7,354 bases of DNA from CAZWZG01 sp964638245 (GCA_964638245.1 CAZWZG010000154.1:1-7354), one strand, 5' to 3'; counted from the first letter of the stretch, positions 1 through 6,035 are shown. Notes: generated by a model from the letters alone, not told the origin. Made by a program: numbers and translations.

Positions 1-413
1 ATGTAATAGCCCATGCGCAGAACTTCGGTTTCCACGATCGTCCGGCATGTTTCCTGCGCGCCAAAGTCCGTGCGCGGCAGGAACACCTGACCGACGGCCA
101 AATGCTCATCCTCTCGCGGCAGGTGCCCGGTGCGCTTGATCTGATCGCCAAAGAAGGCAAACGGGATTTGGACGTGAATACCAGCCCCATCGCCCGTCTT
201 GCCATCGGCATCCACGGCCCCCCGGTGCCAGATCGCCTTCAGCGCATCAATCCCGGCCTCAACCACCTTGCGGCTTTTGGAGCCATCGATGGACACAACA
301 AGCCCCACGCCACAGGACGAATGCTCGTCCTCATCGCGGTAGAGCGAATGCTCGGCCATATACGCACGCTTGGCCTCTTCTTCAGCGGCCCATTTGGCAT
401 CAAACTTGGTCAT
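1..413 (-). CDS. gltB: Glutamate synthase (GOGAT) large subunit, N-terminal part
   Basis: Partial gene: the first 137 codons are present and the rest lies beyond the left edge. The large subunit of NADPH-dependent glutamate synthase releases ammonia from glutamine at its N-terminal amidotransferase domain and passes it through a tunnel to 2-oxoglutarate. The reading begins MTKFDAKWAAEEEAKRAY and reaches HSSCGVGLVVSIDG, where Cys34 would be the Ntn-type nucleophile exposed after removal of a short propeptide. IWHRGAVDADGKTGDGAG and VGQVFLPRTDFGAQE are further typical class II GATase segments. The start is fixed by an ATGA overlap with the upstream hydrolase stop and by a strong Shine-Dalgarno (AAAGGAGG) 7 nt before the ATG. 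It is the last gene seen of the unit starting at gltD. Family identity is very sure; only the C-terminal domains cannot be inspected. Confidence 0.96.
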   Translation of the reverse strand, partial: MTKFDAKWAAEEEAKRAYMAEHSLYRDEDEHSSCGVGLVVSIDGSKSRKVVEAGIDALKAIWHRGAVDADGKTGDGAGIHVQIPFAFFGDQIKRTGHLPREDEHLAVGQVFLPRTDFGAQETCRTIVETEVLRMGYY

Positions 414-1177
414 GGCATCGCCTCCTTTAACCGGCCTTGGGCCGGGGTCATCTCTGCAGGAACAGCCATCCGCCGATACCCGCCAATCTCTTCCATCATC
501 AACCGCACCCGCTTGGGGCGGTCCTCGAACGCGGCTTCGACCACCCGGTCGAGCAACCCGCGCCCGCGAATCTTCTTGGCCACGTTGTGCACCGTCCGGC
601 TCAACACGAACTGCCGCATGTTCTTCTGAACCGGAAACGGCTCGCGTTGGTGCCGCTCACGCGGATGCGCCCCGTGGAACACGTAGTACATCGTTTCTGG
701 CACCATCGCGCGCGCCACGTCCGTCACCCGGAACGCCTCGATCCGGCTGCGCCACTGCATCCAGCGCGGATCATCACCCACCACCTCGGGGTCGACCGAG
801 AACTGGGGCGAAAACCCGACCGCCACTGCCGTCTCGATAAACCGGGGCATGACCATTGCCATGAAACCGCCCATCGAATTGCCCAGCATGACCACCCGGT
901 CCGCCCCGACCCGCTTCTTCCAGGTCTGGATCAGCACCGCGATTTCTTCGATTAGCCCGTCCGCGTTCAGCCAGCTGCGCGCGGGGTCGGTCACGAACAA
1001 CGCAGGCCGCATGCCATTCGCCGTGGCCGTCGCGACAAACTCGGGCGGCTGAAGCGTGCCATCGTCCAAGCCGATGCCCGCAAAGCTGACCACCAGTACG
1101 TCGCCCGCCACATCATGGGCATGGGCCGTCACGAGCGGGGTCTCAGCCGCGACCACCAAGGGGATACGCGCGCTCAT
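410..1177 (-). CDS. Alpha/beta hydrolase of unknown substrate (Asp2-like serine hydrolase fold)
   Basis: A 255-aa cytoplasmic protein with no signal peptide or membrane helix. VLVVSFAGIG (about 27-36) looks like the first core strand with its oxyanion turn. VVMLGNSMGG (95-104) is the nucleophile elbow G-x-S-x-G with Ser101. GFSPQFSVDP (121-130) is a turn I associate with Asp2-like and capsule-type hydrolases. TVHNVAKK (195-202) offers His198 as catalytic base. The usual acid after the sixth strand is not obvious: the expected place reads YYVFHGAHPRERHQ. The reading frame is open well upstream to about 1519, but the ATG at 1177 is chosen because it overlaps the DUF4328 stop (ATGA), has AAGGTG just upstream, and starts where conserved-looking sequence begins. 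The stop overlaps gltB. Fold is fairly sure; substrate and role are unknown. Confidence 0.85.
   Translation of the reverse strand: MSARIPLVVAAETPLVTAHAHDVAGDVLVVSFAGIGLDDGTLQPPEFVATATANGMRPALFVTDPARSWLNADGLIEEIAVLIQTWKKRVGADRVVMLGNSMGGFMAMVMPRFIETAVAVGFSPQFSVDPEVVGDDPRWMQWRSRIEAFRVTDVARAMVPETMYYVFHGAHPRERHQREPFPVQKNMRQFVLSRTVHNVAKKIRGRGLLDRVVEAAFEDRPKRVRLMMEEIGGYRRMAVPAEMTPAQGRLKEAMP
421..428 (-). promoter_or_regulatory. Strong Shine-Dalgarno of gltB inside the hydrolase gene
   Basis: On the minus strand AAAGGAGG lies 7 nt before the gltB ATG, embedded in the last codons of the alpha/beta hydrolase. With the ATGA stop/start overlap it argues for coupled translation, and for strong gltB initiation even though it is a distal gene. 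Confidence 0.8.
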
Positions 1178-1836
1178 TCGAACACCTTCGCGACCGGTGC
1201 GGCTGCGCCGGCGTCCCAGCCATGCTGACCAATCGTGACCTCGCGCACCACGCGCCGGAACAGGATCGCCGCCGCGATGCCCACCGGGACGTTCAACATG
1301 TCGACCGCTGCCGACAGCGCAATGCTGTCCACATTTGCGCCCGTCTGATAAATCCGCACCGAAATCTGAGCCAGGATATTCGTCGCAATCCACGCGCCCC
1401 ACCACCAGCCAAAGAAGCGAGGCTGACCATCTCCGAACGTCGCGCTCCAGACCTTCTTCATCTCCTGATACGGCTTGAATAGGTTCATGATCGGGACGAA
1501 GTACCATCCCACCGCCCAACCGGGCCGCACCGCATCCTGGCCCGGCGACGCCGCCCGCGCATTGAATGCCGCGCGGTAAATCCAGATCCCCGCAACGATC
1601 ATCGTCGCGAAATAGACCAGCGCATAGCCGATCCCGACGACCGCGCTGTAGGTCAGATACCCTTCCGTGATCGAACCGGGGTCAAACGTCTGCGGATCGG
1701 CGCCCGAATAGGTCACAAAATCGATCACCGCGATCGAGCCATAGATGACCTCGGCCACCACGAGCACGAGCAACAGCCGCGCCACGGCGACCCCCAATGG
1801 AGAGATATTGAAGAAGGCTCCAGGATCGCGCGCCAT
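1174..1836 (-). CDS. DUF4328-type multi-pass membrane protein
   Basis: A 220-aa integral membrane protein of unknown function. Hydrophobic segments are visible at about 14-40, 63-88, 107-120, 143-160 and 172-193. The diagnostic stretch runs from WIYRAAFNARA (85-95) through RPGWAVGWYFVPIMNLFKPY (104-123) to EMKKVW (125-130): an R-x-x-x-N, then a W-x-x-P-x-x-N-L-x-x-P-Y-x-x-M pattern that I recognise as DUF4328. The tail after 205 is Ala/Gly-rich and probably cytosolic. The ATG shares its A with the stop of the GFA gene (TGATG), and GAGGGAG lies 7 nt upstream inside that gene. The stop overlaps the hydrolase start. No biochemical role is known to me for the domain. Position suggests co-production with the neighbouring GFA protein and hydrolase, but nothing in the sequence ties it to glutamate synthase. 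Confidence 0.87.
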   Translation of the reverse strand: MARDPGAFFNISPLGVAVARLLLVLVVAEVIYGSIAVIDFVTYSGADPQTFDPGSITEGYLTYSAVVGIGYALVYFATMIVAGIWIYRAAFNARAASPGQDAVRPGWAVGWYFVPIMNLFKPYQEMKKVWSATFGDGQPRFFGWWWGAWIATNILAQISVRIYQTGANVDSIALSAAVDMLNVPVGIAAAILFRRVVREVTIGQHGWDAGAAAPVAKVFE

Positions 1837-2288
1837 CAGACGGCTCCCTCGAACCCGGGCGCAGGCGCAACCGTGCGGTTGTCAGCCTCCCACTCGGCGC
1901 GGGTCTTGCGGCGATGATCCCCGGCCAGGGTCACCGCTGAAAATGCCGCATCTGTGTAGATTTCCGAAATCAGGGGATAGTCCTTGGCGCCATCAAAGAG
2001 CCCGACCTGAAATTCGTACTTTCCGTCCATGTCATGGAGGAACAGCAACGTCCCACAAGTCCCACAAAATCCGCGCTCGGCGATCTCGTGGCCCCACGTC
2101 TTCACCGGCCCGTCCATCTCGACTTCATCGGCGATGAAGACGAACAACGCCGACCCGGTCCAGCGGCGACAGCGCGAGCAATGGCACGCGCCCACCTCGG
2201 CCCGGTGCCGCCCCAGCCGCACGGACACCGCCCCGCAGAGGCAGCGCCCCTCCAGGTGATCCGCATAGACTGGGTTTTCGATCGACAC
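1836..2288 (-). CDS. GFA / CENP-V family zinc-binding protein
   Basis: A 150-aa protein of the GFA (glutathione-dependent formaldehyde-activating enzyme-like) fold, near the usual family length. The zinc ligand pattern is complete: RCLCGAVSV with Cys16 and Cys18, CHCSRCRRWTGS with Cys35, Cys37 and Cys40, and FCGTCGTLL with Cys75 and Cys78. The segment EIYTDAAFSAV (109-119) fits the C-terminal part of the family. Start is GTG at 2288, preceded 9 nt earlier by AGAGGA; the next residues SIENPVYADHLEGRC lead directly into the domain. The founding member was linked to formaldehyde-glutathione adduct formation, but most members have unproven activity, so no reaction is assigned. It is the first gene after the 104-bp gap following gltD and overlaps DUF4328 by one base. 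Confidence 0.9.
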   Translation of the reverse strand: MSIENPVYADHLEGRCLCGAVSVRLGRHRAEVGACHCSRCRRWTGSALFVFIADEVEMDGPVKTWGHEIAERGFCGTCGTLLFLHDMDGKYEFQVGLFDGAKDYPLISEIYTDAAFSAVTLAGDHRRKTRAEWEADNRTVAPAPGFEGAV

Positions 2289-2310
2289 GTTCCGTTGTCC
2301 TCTTTGGGTC

Positions 2311-2324
2311 AGGTCATCTGACCT
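2311..2324. promoter_or_regulatory. Small perfect dyad before the GFA gene
   Basis: AGGTCA-TC-TGACCT has perfect 6-bp arms and a 2-bp spacer, 22 bp upstream of the GTG start. A further GGTCA copy directly abuts it on the left (2307-2311). It could be a dimeric regulator site or a weak RNA hairpin near the ribosome binding site. No regulator family is assigned. Confidence 0.35.
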
Positions 2325-2343
2325 TTGTGAATATCATGCTGCA

Positions 2344-2387
2344 CTGCAGTACCGACGTTGCACCGACGCAATACCGACGTTGTACCG
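2344..2387 (-). repeat. Four tandem 11-bp repeats between gltD and the GFA gene
   Basis: Read on the transcribed (minus) strand there are four back-to-back 11-bp units, each starting CGGT: CGGTACAACGT at 2377-2387, CGGTATTGCGT at 2366-2376, CGGTGCAACGT at 2355-2365 and CGGTACTGCAG at 2344-2354. Units one and three differ by one base. They begin 5 bp after the gltD stop. The 11-bp period puts every copy on nearly the same face of the helix, as in arrays of regulator sites. Alternatively it may simply be slippage-generated spacer DNA. Confidence 0.75.
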
Positions 2388-2392
2388 AAAGC

Positions 2393-3823
2393 CTATTCCG
2401 CTGCCACGGCTCGTGCCGCGAACCGCTCCAGCATGGCATCCGCCGCCTCGCGACCATCGCGAATGGCCCACACAACCAGCGATGCACCACGCACGATATC
2501 GCCGGCAGCATAGACACCGTCCATCGCCGTCTCATGCGTCTTGAAGTCGGCCTTCACCGTGCCCCAGCGCGTCACCTCCAGCTCGGGCTGACCCCAAAGC
2601 GTCGGCAGGTCCTCGGGCTCAAAGCCCAGCGCCATGATCACCAGATCAGCGTCCTCGACATAGGTCGCGCCCTCGATCTCTTCGGGGCTCCGACGGCCTG
2701 ACGCATCGGGCTGCCCAAGGCGCATCTTCTGAACGATCACGCCATTCACTTCGTCACCCTGAAAGCCTTTCGGAGCAGACAGCCAGACGAATTCAACGCC
2801 CTCTTCTTCGGCATTGGCGACCTCGCGCTGCGAACCCGGCATATTGTCCCGATCGCGGCGATACAGACACTTCACGCTTTCCGCGCCTTGGCGCACAGCC
2901 GTGCGGACACAGTCCATTGCCGTGTCGCCCCCACCGATCACAACGATCCGCTTGCCTTCGGCGTCCAGCTCTCCGCTATCGAACTCCGGCACATCGTCGC
3001 CAAAGCTTTTGCGGTTGGACGCGGTCAGGTAATCGATTGCACGCACGACACCCTCGGCCCCGACGCCCGGCGCTTGCAATTCCCTTGTTTTGTAGACGCC
3101 CGTGGCGATCAGAACCGCGTTATGGGCCTTGCGGATATCCTCGAACGAGATGTCCTCGCCGACCGAACAGTTCAGCTTGAACGTCACGCCCGCGCCTTCC
3201 AGCTGTTCGATGCGACGCATCACGACCGGCTTCTCAAGCTTGAATCCCGGGATCCCGTAGGTCAGCAATCCGCCCGCCCGGTCGTAGCGGTCATAGACGG
3301 TCACCTGCACGCCCGCCTGACGCAGCCGATCCGCGGCGGCCAAACCGCCCGGCCCCGCACCAATGATGCCAACGCTTTCGGTGCGCTCCACCGATGGCAG
3401 GTTCGGCGTGACCCAGCCGTTTTCCCACGCCGTATCGGTGATGTATTTCTCGACCGAACCAATGGTCACGGTGCCATGGCCTGATTGTTCAATCACACAG
3501 TTGCCTTCACACAGGCGATCCTGCGGGCAAATACGACCGCAGATCTCCGGGAACGTGTTCGTCGCCTGAGACACCTCATAGGCTTCTTTCAACCGACCTT
3601 CCGCTGTCAGACGCAGCCAATCGGGAATGTTGTTGTGCAGCGGGCAATGGGACTGACAATACGGCACGCCACATTGCGAGCACCGCGCCGATTGCTCTTC
3701 CGCCTTCGCCGCCGCGTACTCGGCATAAATCTCGCCGAAGTCTTCCTTTCGTACACTTGCATCACGCTTCTTGGGCATGTCGCGCTCAATCGTGACGAAT
3801 TTCAGCATTGGGTTGTCTGCCAT
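2393..3823 (-). CDS. gltD: Glutamate synthase (GOGAT) small subunit
   Basis: A 476-aa flavoprotein, the usual length for GltD. It takes electrons from NADPH through FAD and iron-sulfur clusters to the large subunit, which makes two glutamates from glutamine and 2-oxoglutarate. Two cysteine groups are visible: RCSQCGVPYCQSHC (Cys48, 51, 56, 60) and EICGRICPQDRLCEGNC (Cys95, 99, 105, 109). The FAD motif GIIGAGPGG is at 152-160, the NADPH-site motif VVIGGGDTAMD at 294-304, and the closing FAD motif YAAGDIVRGASLVVWAIRDG at 438-457. The frame is open to an ATG at 3877, but I choose 3823 (MADNPMLKFVTIERDMP) because similarity to the family starts there, a TATAAG -10 candidate lies between the two starts, and 3877 has no ribosome site. 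The 3823 start has only a weak GGA upstream. First gene of the unit ending in gltB. Confidence 0.97.
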   Translation of the reverse strand: MADNPMLKFVTIERDMPKKRDASVRKEDFGEIYAEYAAAKAEEQSARCSQCGVPYCQSHCPLHNNIPDWLRLTAEGRLKEAYEVSQATNTFPEICGRICPQDRLCEGNCVIEQSGHGTVTIGSVEKYITDTAWENGWVTPNLPSVERTESVGIIGAGPGGLAAADRLRQAGVQVTVYDRYDRAGGLLTYGIPGFKLEKPVVMRRIEQLEGAGVTFKLNCSVGEDISFEDIRKAHNAVLIATGVYKTRELQAPGVGAEGVVRAIDYLTASNRKSFGDDVPEFDSGELDAEGKRIVVIGGGDTAMDCVRTAVRQGAESVKCLYRRDRDNMPGSQREVANAEEEGVEFVWLSAPKGFQGDEVNGVIVQKMRLGQPDASGRRSPEEIEGATYVEDADLVIMALGFEPEDLPTLWGQPELEVTRWGTVKADFKTHETAMDGVYAAGDIVRGASLVVWAIRDGREAADAMLERFAARAVAAE

Positions 3824-3856
3824 GATCGAATCCGGAACCTTGTGTCTGAGCGCCCG

Positions 3857-3885
3857 CTTATAAGCAGCTTCTCGCATCAGGAAAA
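3857..3885 (-). promoter_or_regulatory. Candidate gltD promoter
   Basis: On the minus strand TTTTCC (3885-3880) and TATAAG (3862-3857) are 17 bp apart; the -10 matches the sigma-70 consensus in five of six bases, the -35 poorly. The -10 sits in a perfect palindrome GCTTATAAGC (3856-3865). Transcription would start near 3850, leaving about 27 nt of leader before the ATG at 3823. An alternative further upstream is TTGCAG (3945-3940), 17 bp, TACACA (3922-3917), with a better -35 but weaker -10. Confidence 0.4.
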
Positions 3886-3954
3886 GTCATAAAAGCTGAC
3901 CTAGTTTAGGAAAATATGTGTATCCCGACGCATACTTTTCTGCAACCGCACAAA

Positions 3955-3980
3955 AAATAGGTATCATACCGGTCCTATTT
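3955..3980. promoter_or_regulatory. Nested dyad overlapping a rightward -10 box (candidate uppP operator/promoter)
   Basis: Outer arms AAATAGG (3955-3961) and CCTATTT (3974-3980) are perfect complements around a 12-bp centre; a second perfect dyad GGTAT-C-ATACC (3960-3970) is nested inside. TATCAT (3962-3967) matches a rightward -10 in five of six bases, but the -35 expected near 3939-3944 (TCTGCA) is poor. The overlap would suit a repressor-controlled uppP promoter. No regulator can be named. Confidence 0.35.
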
Positions 3981-4044
3981 GGCGGTTTCGCCCTGAAAAA
4001 TAAGGCTTTATCGATCCCGGTATTGCTGCAATAGCTAGGCCAAG

Positions 4045-4872
4045 ATGCCGATCCTGCACCTCCTCCTCGTCGCGATCATCCAAGGCGCGACAGAATTCCT
4101 ACCGGTTTCGAGCTCGGGCCACCTCGTTTTGCTCCCCGCTTTGACGGGTCTGGATGATCAGGGATTGGCCATCGACGTGGCTGTCCACGTCGGCACTTTG
4201 GGCGCCGTCATCCTCTATTTCTGGGCAGACGCCAAACGCGCGCTCTTGGGCCTGCCAAAGGTCCTGCGATTCCAGATCGACGGCCCTGACGCCTTCCTTG
4301 CATTGGCCCTTATCATCGCCACGATCCCGGTCGTCATCGCCGGCCTGATCATCAAAGTAACCGGGCTCGACGAAGCGATGCGCTCGGTAGCCGTGATCGG
4401 CTGGACGATGCTGATCTTCGGCCTCGTTCTCTACTGGGCCGACCAGACCGGCAAACAGGACCGCACCGCCGAAAGCTGGACCCTTCGACACGCCTTTACC
4501 ATGGGCCTCTGGCAAGTCCTCGCCCTGATCCCTGGAACGTCTCGCTCCGGCATCACTATCACCGCCGCGCGCCAGTTGGGCTACAAACGCGAAGACGCCG
4601 CGCGCCTTGCCATGCTGATGTCGATCCCAACCATACTGGCCTCCGGCGCGCTGTTGACGCTGGACGTCATATCCGACGCCAACACGGCGTTGCTTCGGGA
4701 CGGCACGATTGCCGCCGTCTTCGCTTTCTTCGCCGCCCTTGCTGCGCTTTGGATCATGATGCGGTTGCTGCGCTCGATCAGCTTCACGCCGTACGTCATC
4801 TACCGATGCGCGCTGGGGCTGTTCCTGCTTTGGCTAGCGTATTTCAGCGAAGGTTTCGTGCCGACTCTTTGA
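4045..4872 (+). CDS. uppP: Undecaprenyl-diphosphate phosphatase
   Basis: A 275-aa integral membrane enzyme (BacA/UppP family, typical length about 265-275). It dephosphorylates undecaprenyl diphosphate to the monophosphate carrier used for peptidoglycan and other envelope polymers; over-expression in other bacteria gives bacitracin resistance. The N-terminal motif QGATEFLPVSSSGHLVLL (13-30) contains the (E/Q)xxxE pair Gln13/Glu17, the serine cluster and His25. HVGTLGAV is at 48-55. The second signature LIPGTSRSGITI (161-172) holds Arg167. Hydrophobic helices run through about 2-12, 43-60, 83-103, 114-131, 190-206, 221-240 and 253-268. The ATG at 4045 has a weak AGG 5 nt upstream and begins at the family's usual N-terminus. 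The gene stands alone on the plus strand and its last 29 bp overlap the end of the convergent SDR gene. Confidence 0.97.
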   Translation: MPILHLLLVAIIQGATEFLPVSSSGHLVLLPALTGLDDQGLAIDVAVHVGTLGAVILYFWADAKRALLGLPKVLRFQIDGPDAFLALALIIATIPVVIAGLIIKVTGLDEAMRSVAVIGWTMLIFGLVLYWADQTGKQDRTAESWTLRHAFTMGLWQVLALIPGTSRSGITITAARQLGYKREDAARLAMLMSIPTILASGALLTLDVISDANTALLRDGTIAAVFAFFAALAALWIMMRLLRSISFTPYVIYRCALGLFLLWLAYFSEGFVPTL

Positions 4873-5821
4873 TTTCGGCATACTGTCCCGAAGAGCGGTA
4901 CATCCAAAGATAGTCCGGCAGAACCGCCTCCATATCGACTGGCGTGATCCCGAGGTCAGCGAACCCTTTAGCGCCTTCAGCGACGACATTGTCGACACCC
5001 AGATTTGTGATCTGATCCTGCGTCAAAGCGCGAGGCAAAAGCCCAAGCGTCAGCTTATTCCCAACGGCAAAGCCAACCGCCATCAAGCGCGCAAAGGGCG
5101 TCGGAATTGTTGCAACCAGACGGCGTTTGCGGATCACGTCCAGCATCTGATGCATCAACTCGCGGAACGTCGCCACGTCCGGACCGCCAAGCTCGTAGAT
5201 CCCCGGCGCAGCCTGCCCAAGCACTGCTTTTTGCGCTGCCGCCGCGACGTCATCAACGTAAACCGGCTGGAACTTCGTGTCCGGCCCCACAATCGGCAAA
5301 ACCGGCCCAAGCCGGGACATCGCGGCAAAACGATTGAAGAACTCATCCTCGGGTCCAAAAACAATCGAAGGGCGCAGGATCACGGCGCCGGGCATATGCG
5401 ACACCACGTTCGCCTCGCCTTTGGCTTTGGTCCGCGCATATGCGCTGGCCGAATTTTCATCAGCGCCGATGGCAGAAATCTGCACCATGCGCTTGATACC
5501 GGCCTCTGCTGCCAGTCGCGCGACGCGCCCAGCGCCTTCCGCCTGCAGTGCCTCAAACGTGTTCGGCCCGGTCTCATCAAGCACACCGACACAGTTCACC
5601 ACCGCTGACGCCCCATCCATCGCTGCCGCCACGGATGCATCGTCACGAATGTTGCAGGCCACAGGCTCGACCTGACCGACGACACCATAGGGCTTTACGA
5701 ACATGGCTTCGTTGGGACGCCGCACGGCGACGCGCACACGCCAGCCCGCTTTGGCCATCCGTCGCGCGATATAGCGCCCCACAAACCCCGATCCGCCGTA
5801 AATCGTGACGAGCTCTGACAT
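4844..5821 (-). CDS. NAD(P)-binding SDR-family protein, NDUFA9-like
   Basis: A 325-aa atypical/extended short-chain dehydrogenase-like protein. The Rossmann motif TIYGGSGFVGRYIARR (6-21) is at the N-terminus. The pair ARRMAKAGWRVRVAVRRP follows, with Arg34 and Arg35 after strand two suggesting possible NADP(H) preference. NCVGVLDETG (76-85), QISAIGADENSASAYARTKAKGE (114-136, with Tyr128-x3-Lys132) and ILRPSIVFGPEDEFFNRFA (148-166) are family landmarks. The overall pattern is that of bacterial 'complex I NDUFA9 subunit family' proteins, relatives of a mitochondrial complex I accessory subunit; a respiratory role is not shown. An ATG at 5887 is in frame, but 5821 is chosen because AAGGGA lies 8 nt upstream and the Rossmann strand starts just after. 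It has its own promoter and converges on uppP. Confidence 0.92.
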   Translation of the reverse strand: MSELVTIYGGSGFVGRYIARRMAKAGWRVRVAVRRPNEAMFVKPYGVVGQVEPVACNIRDDASVAAAMDGASAVVNCVGVLDETGPNTFEALQAEGAGRVARLAAEAGIKRMVQISAIGADENSASAYARTKAKGEANVVSHMPGAVILRPSIVFGPEDEFFNRFAAMSRLGPVLPIVGPDTKFQPVYVDDVAAAAQKAVLGQAAPGIYELGGPDVATFRELMHQMLDVIRKRRLVATIPTPFARLMAVGFAVGNKLTLGLLPRALTQDQITNLGVDNVVAEGAKGFADLGITPVDMEAVLPDYLWMYRSSGQYAEIKESARNLR

Positions 5822-5850
5822 AGCCGGTTCCCTTGTTGGCTTTAGACACG

Positions 5851-5879
5851 TGCATAGACCCAAGCCGATTTCACGACAA
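5851..5879 (-). promoter_or_regulatory. Candidate promoter of the SDR gene
   Basis: Minus-strand TTGTCG (5879-5874) and TATGCA (5856-5851) are separated by 17 bp. The start point would be near 5844, giving a leader of about 23 nt with AAGGGA as ribosome site. This position lies downstream of the alternative ATG at 5887, which supports translation from 5821. Confidence 0.5.
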
Positions 5880-5904
5880 GCGGGCATTCCGCCTCAGATC
5901 GGCG

Positions 5905-5933
5905 TTGACAGAGGCCGGGGGCTGGCGTATCGA
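5905..5933 (+). promoter_or_regulatory. Strong sigma-70-type promoter of tRNA-Leu
   Basis: TTGACA (5905-5910), a 17-bp GC-rich spacer, then TATCGA (5928-5933). The -35 is a perfect consensus. Transcription would start near 5940, about 9 nt before the mature 5' end, as expected for a single tRNA gene. A GC-rich stretch (CGACCCGCTCG) follows the -10, which in stable-RNA promoters can act as a discriminator. Confidence 0.75.
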
Positions 5934-5948
5934 CCCGCTCGCACACCT

Positions 5949-6035
5949 GCCCAGGTGGCGGAATTGGTAGACGCGCCAGCTTCAGGTGCTGGTGTCTGTA
6001 TGGACGTGGAGGTTCGAGTCCTCTCCTGGGCACCA
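5949..6035 (+). tRNA. tRNA-Leu (anticodon CAG)
   Basis: An 87-nt class II tRNA with its CCA encoded. The acceptor stem pairs GCCCAGG with CCTGGGC, followed by discriminator A and CCA at 6033-6035. The anticodon stem CCAGC/GCTGG encloses TTCAGGT, giving CAG at 5983-5985, which reads CUG, a favoured leucine codon in GC-rich genomes. A long variable arm contains GTC/GAC pairing (around 5994-6005). The T arm GGAGG-TTCGAGT-CCTCT has a G-U closing pair. No terminator-like hairpin with a T run was found directly downstream. Confidence 0.97.

Larger units (their letters stand above)
3824..4044. other. Divergent gltD / uppP intergenic region
   Basis: This 221-bp stretch is visibly AT-richer than its surroundings and carries no plausible gene. 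It holds short inverted repeats: GCTTATAAGC (3856-3865), CCTA-GTT-TAGG (3900-3910), AAATAGG with CCTATTT (3955-3961 and 3974-3980), GGTAT-C-ATACC nested in that one (3960-3970), GGCG-GTTT-CGCC (3981-3992) and TATTG-CTG-CAATA (4021-4033). Promoters for both flanking genes must lie here. Confidence 0.7.

Noticed and set aside
437..955. Long plus-strand open frame of 172 codons opposite the hydrolase gene.
   Set aside because: His/Pro/Arg-rich shadow translation of a GC-rich gene on the other strand, with no ribosome site and no domain.
1178..1519. N-terminal extension of the hydrolase frame up to 1519.
   Set aside because: It runs antiparallel to nothing new but lies fully inside the DUF4328 gene in another frame, has no hydrolase-like sequence, and the ATGA-coupled start at 1177 is clearly better.
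2289..2392. Short palindromic repeats as a CRISPR array or iteron origin.
   Set aside because: Units are contiguous with no spacers, only four copies, inside an operon and with no cas or replication gene nearby.
2888..3484. Plus-strand open frame of 198 codons opposite gltD.
   Set aside because: Complement-strand shadow of a confidently identified gene; composition is not protein-like.
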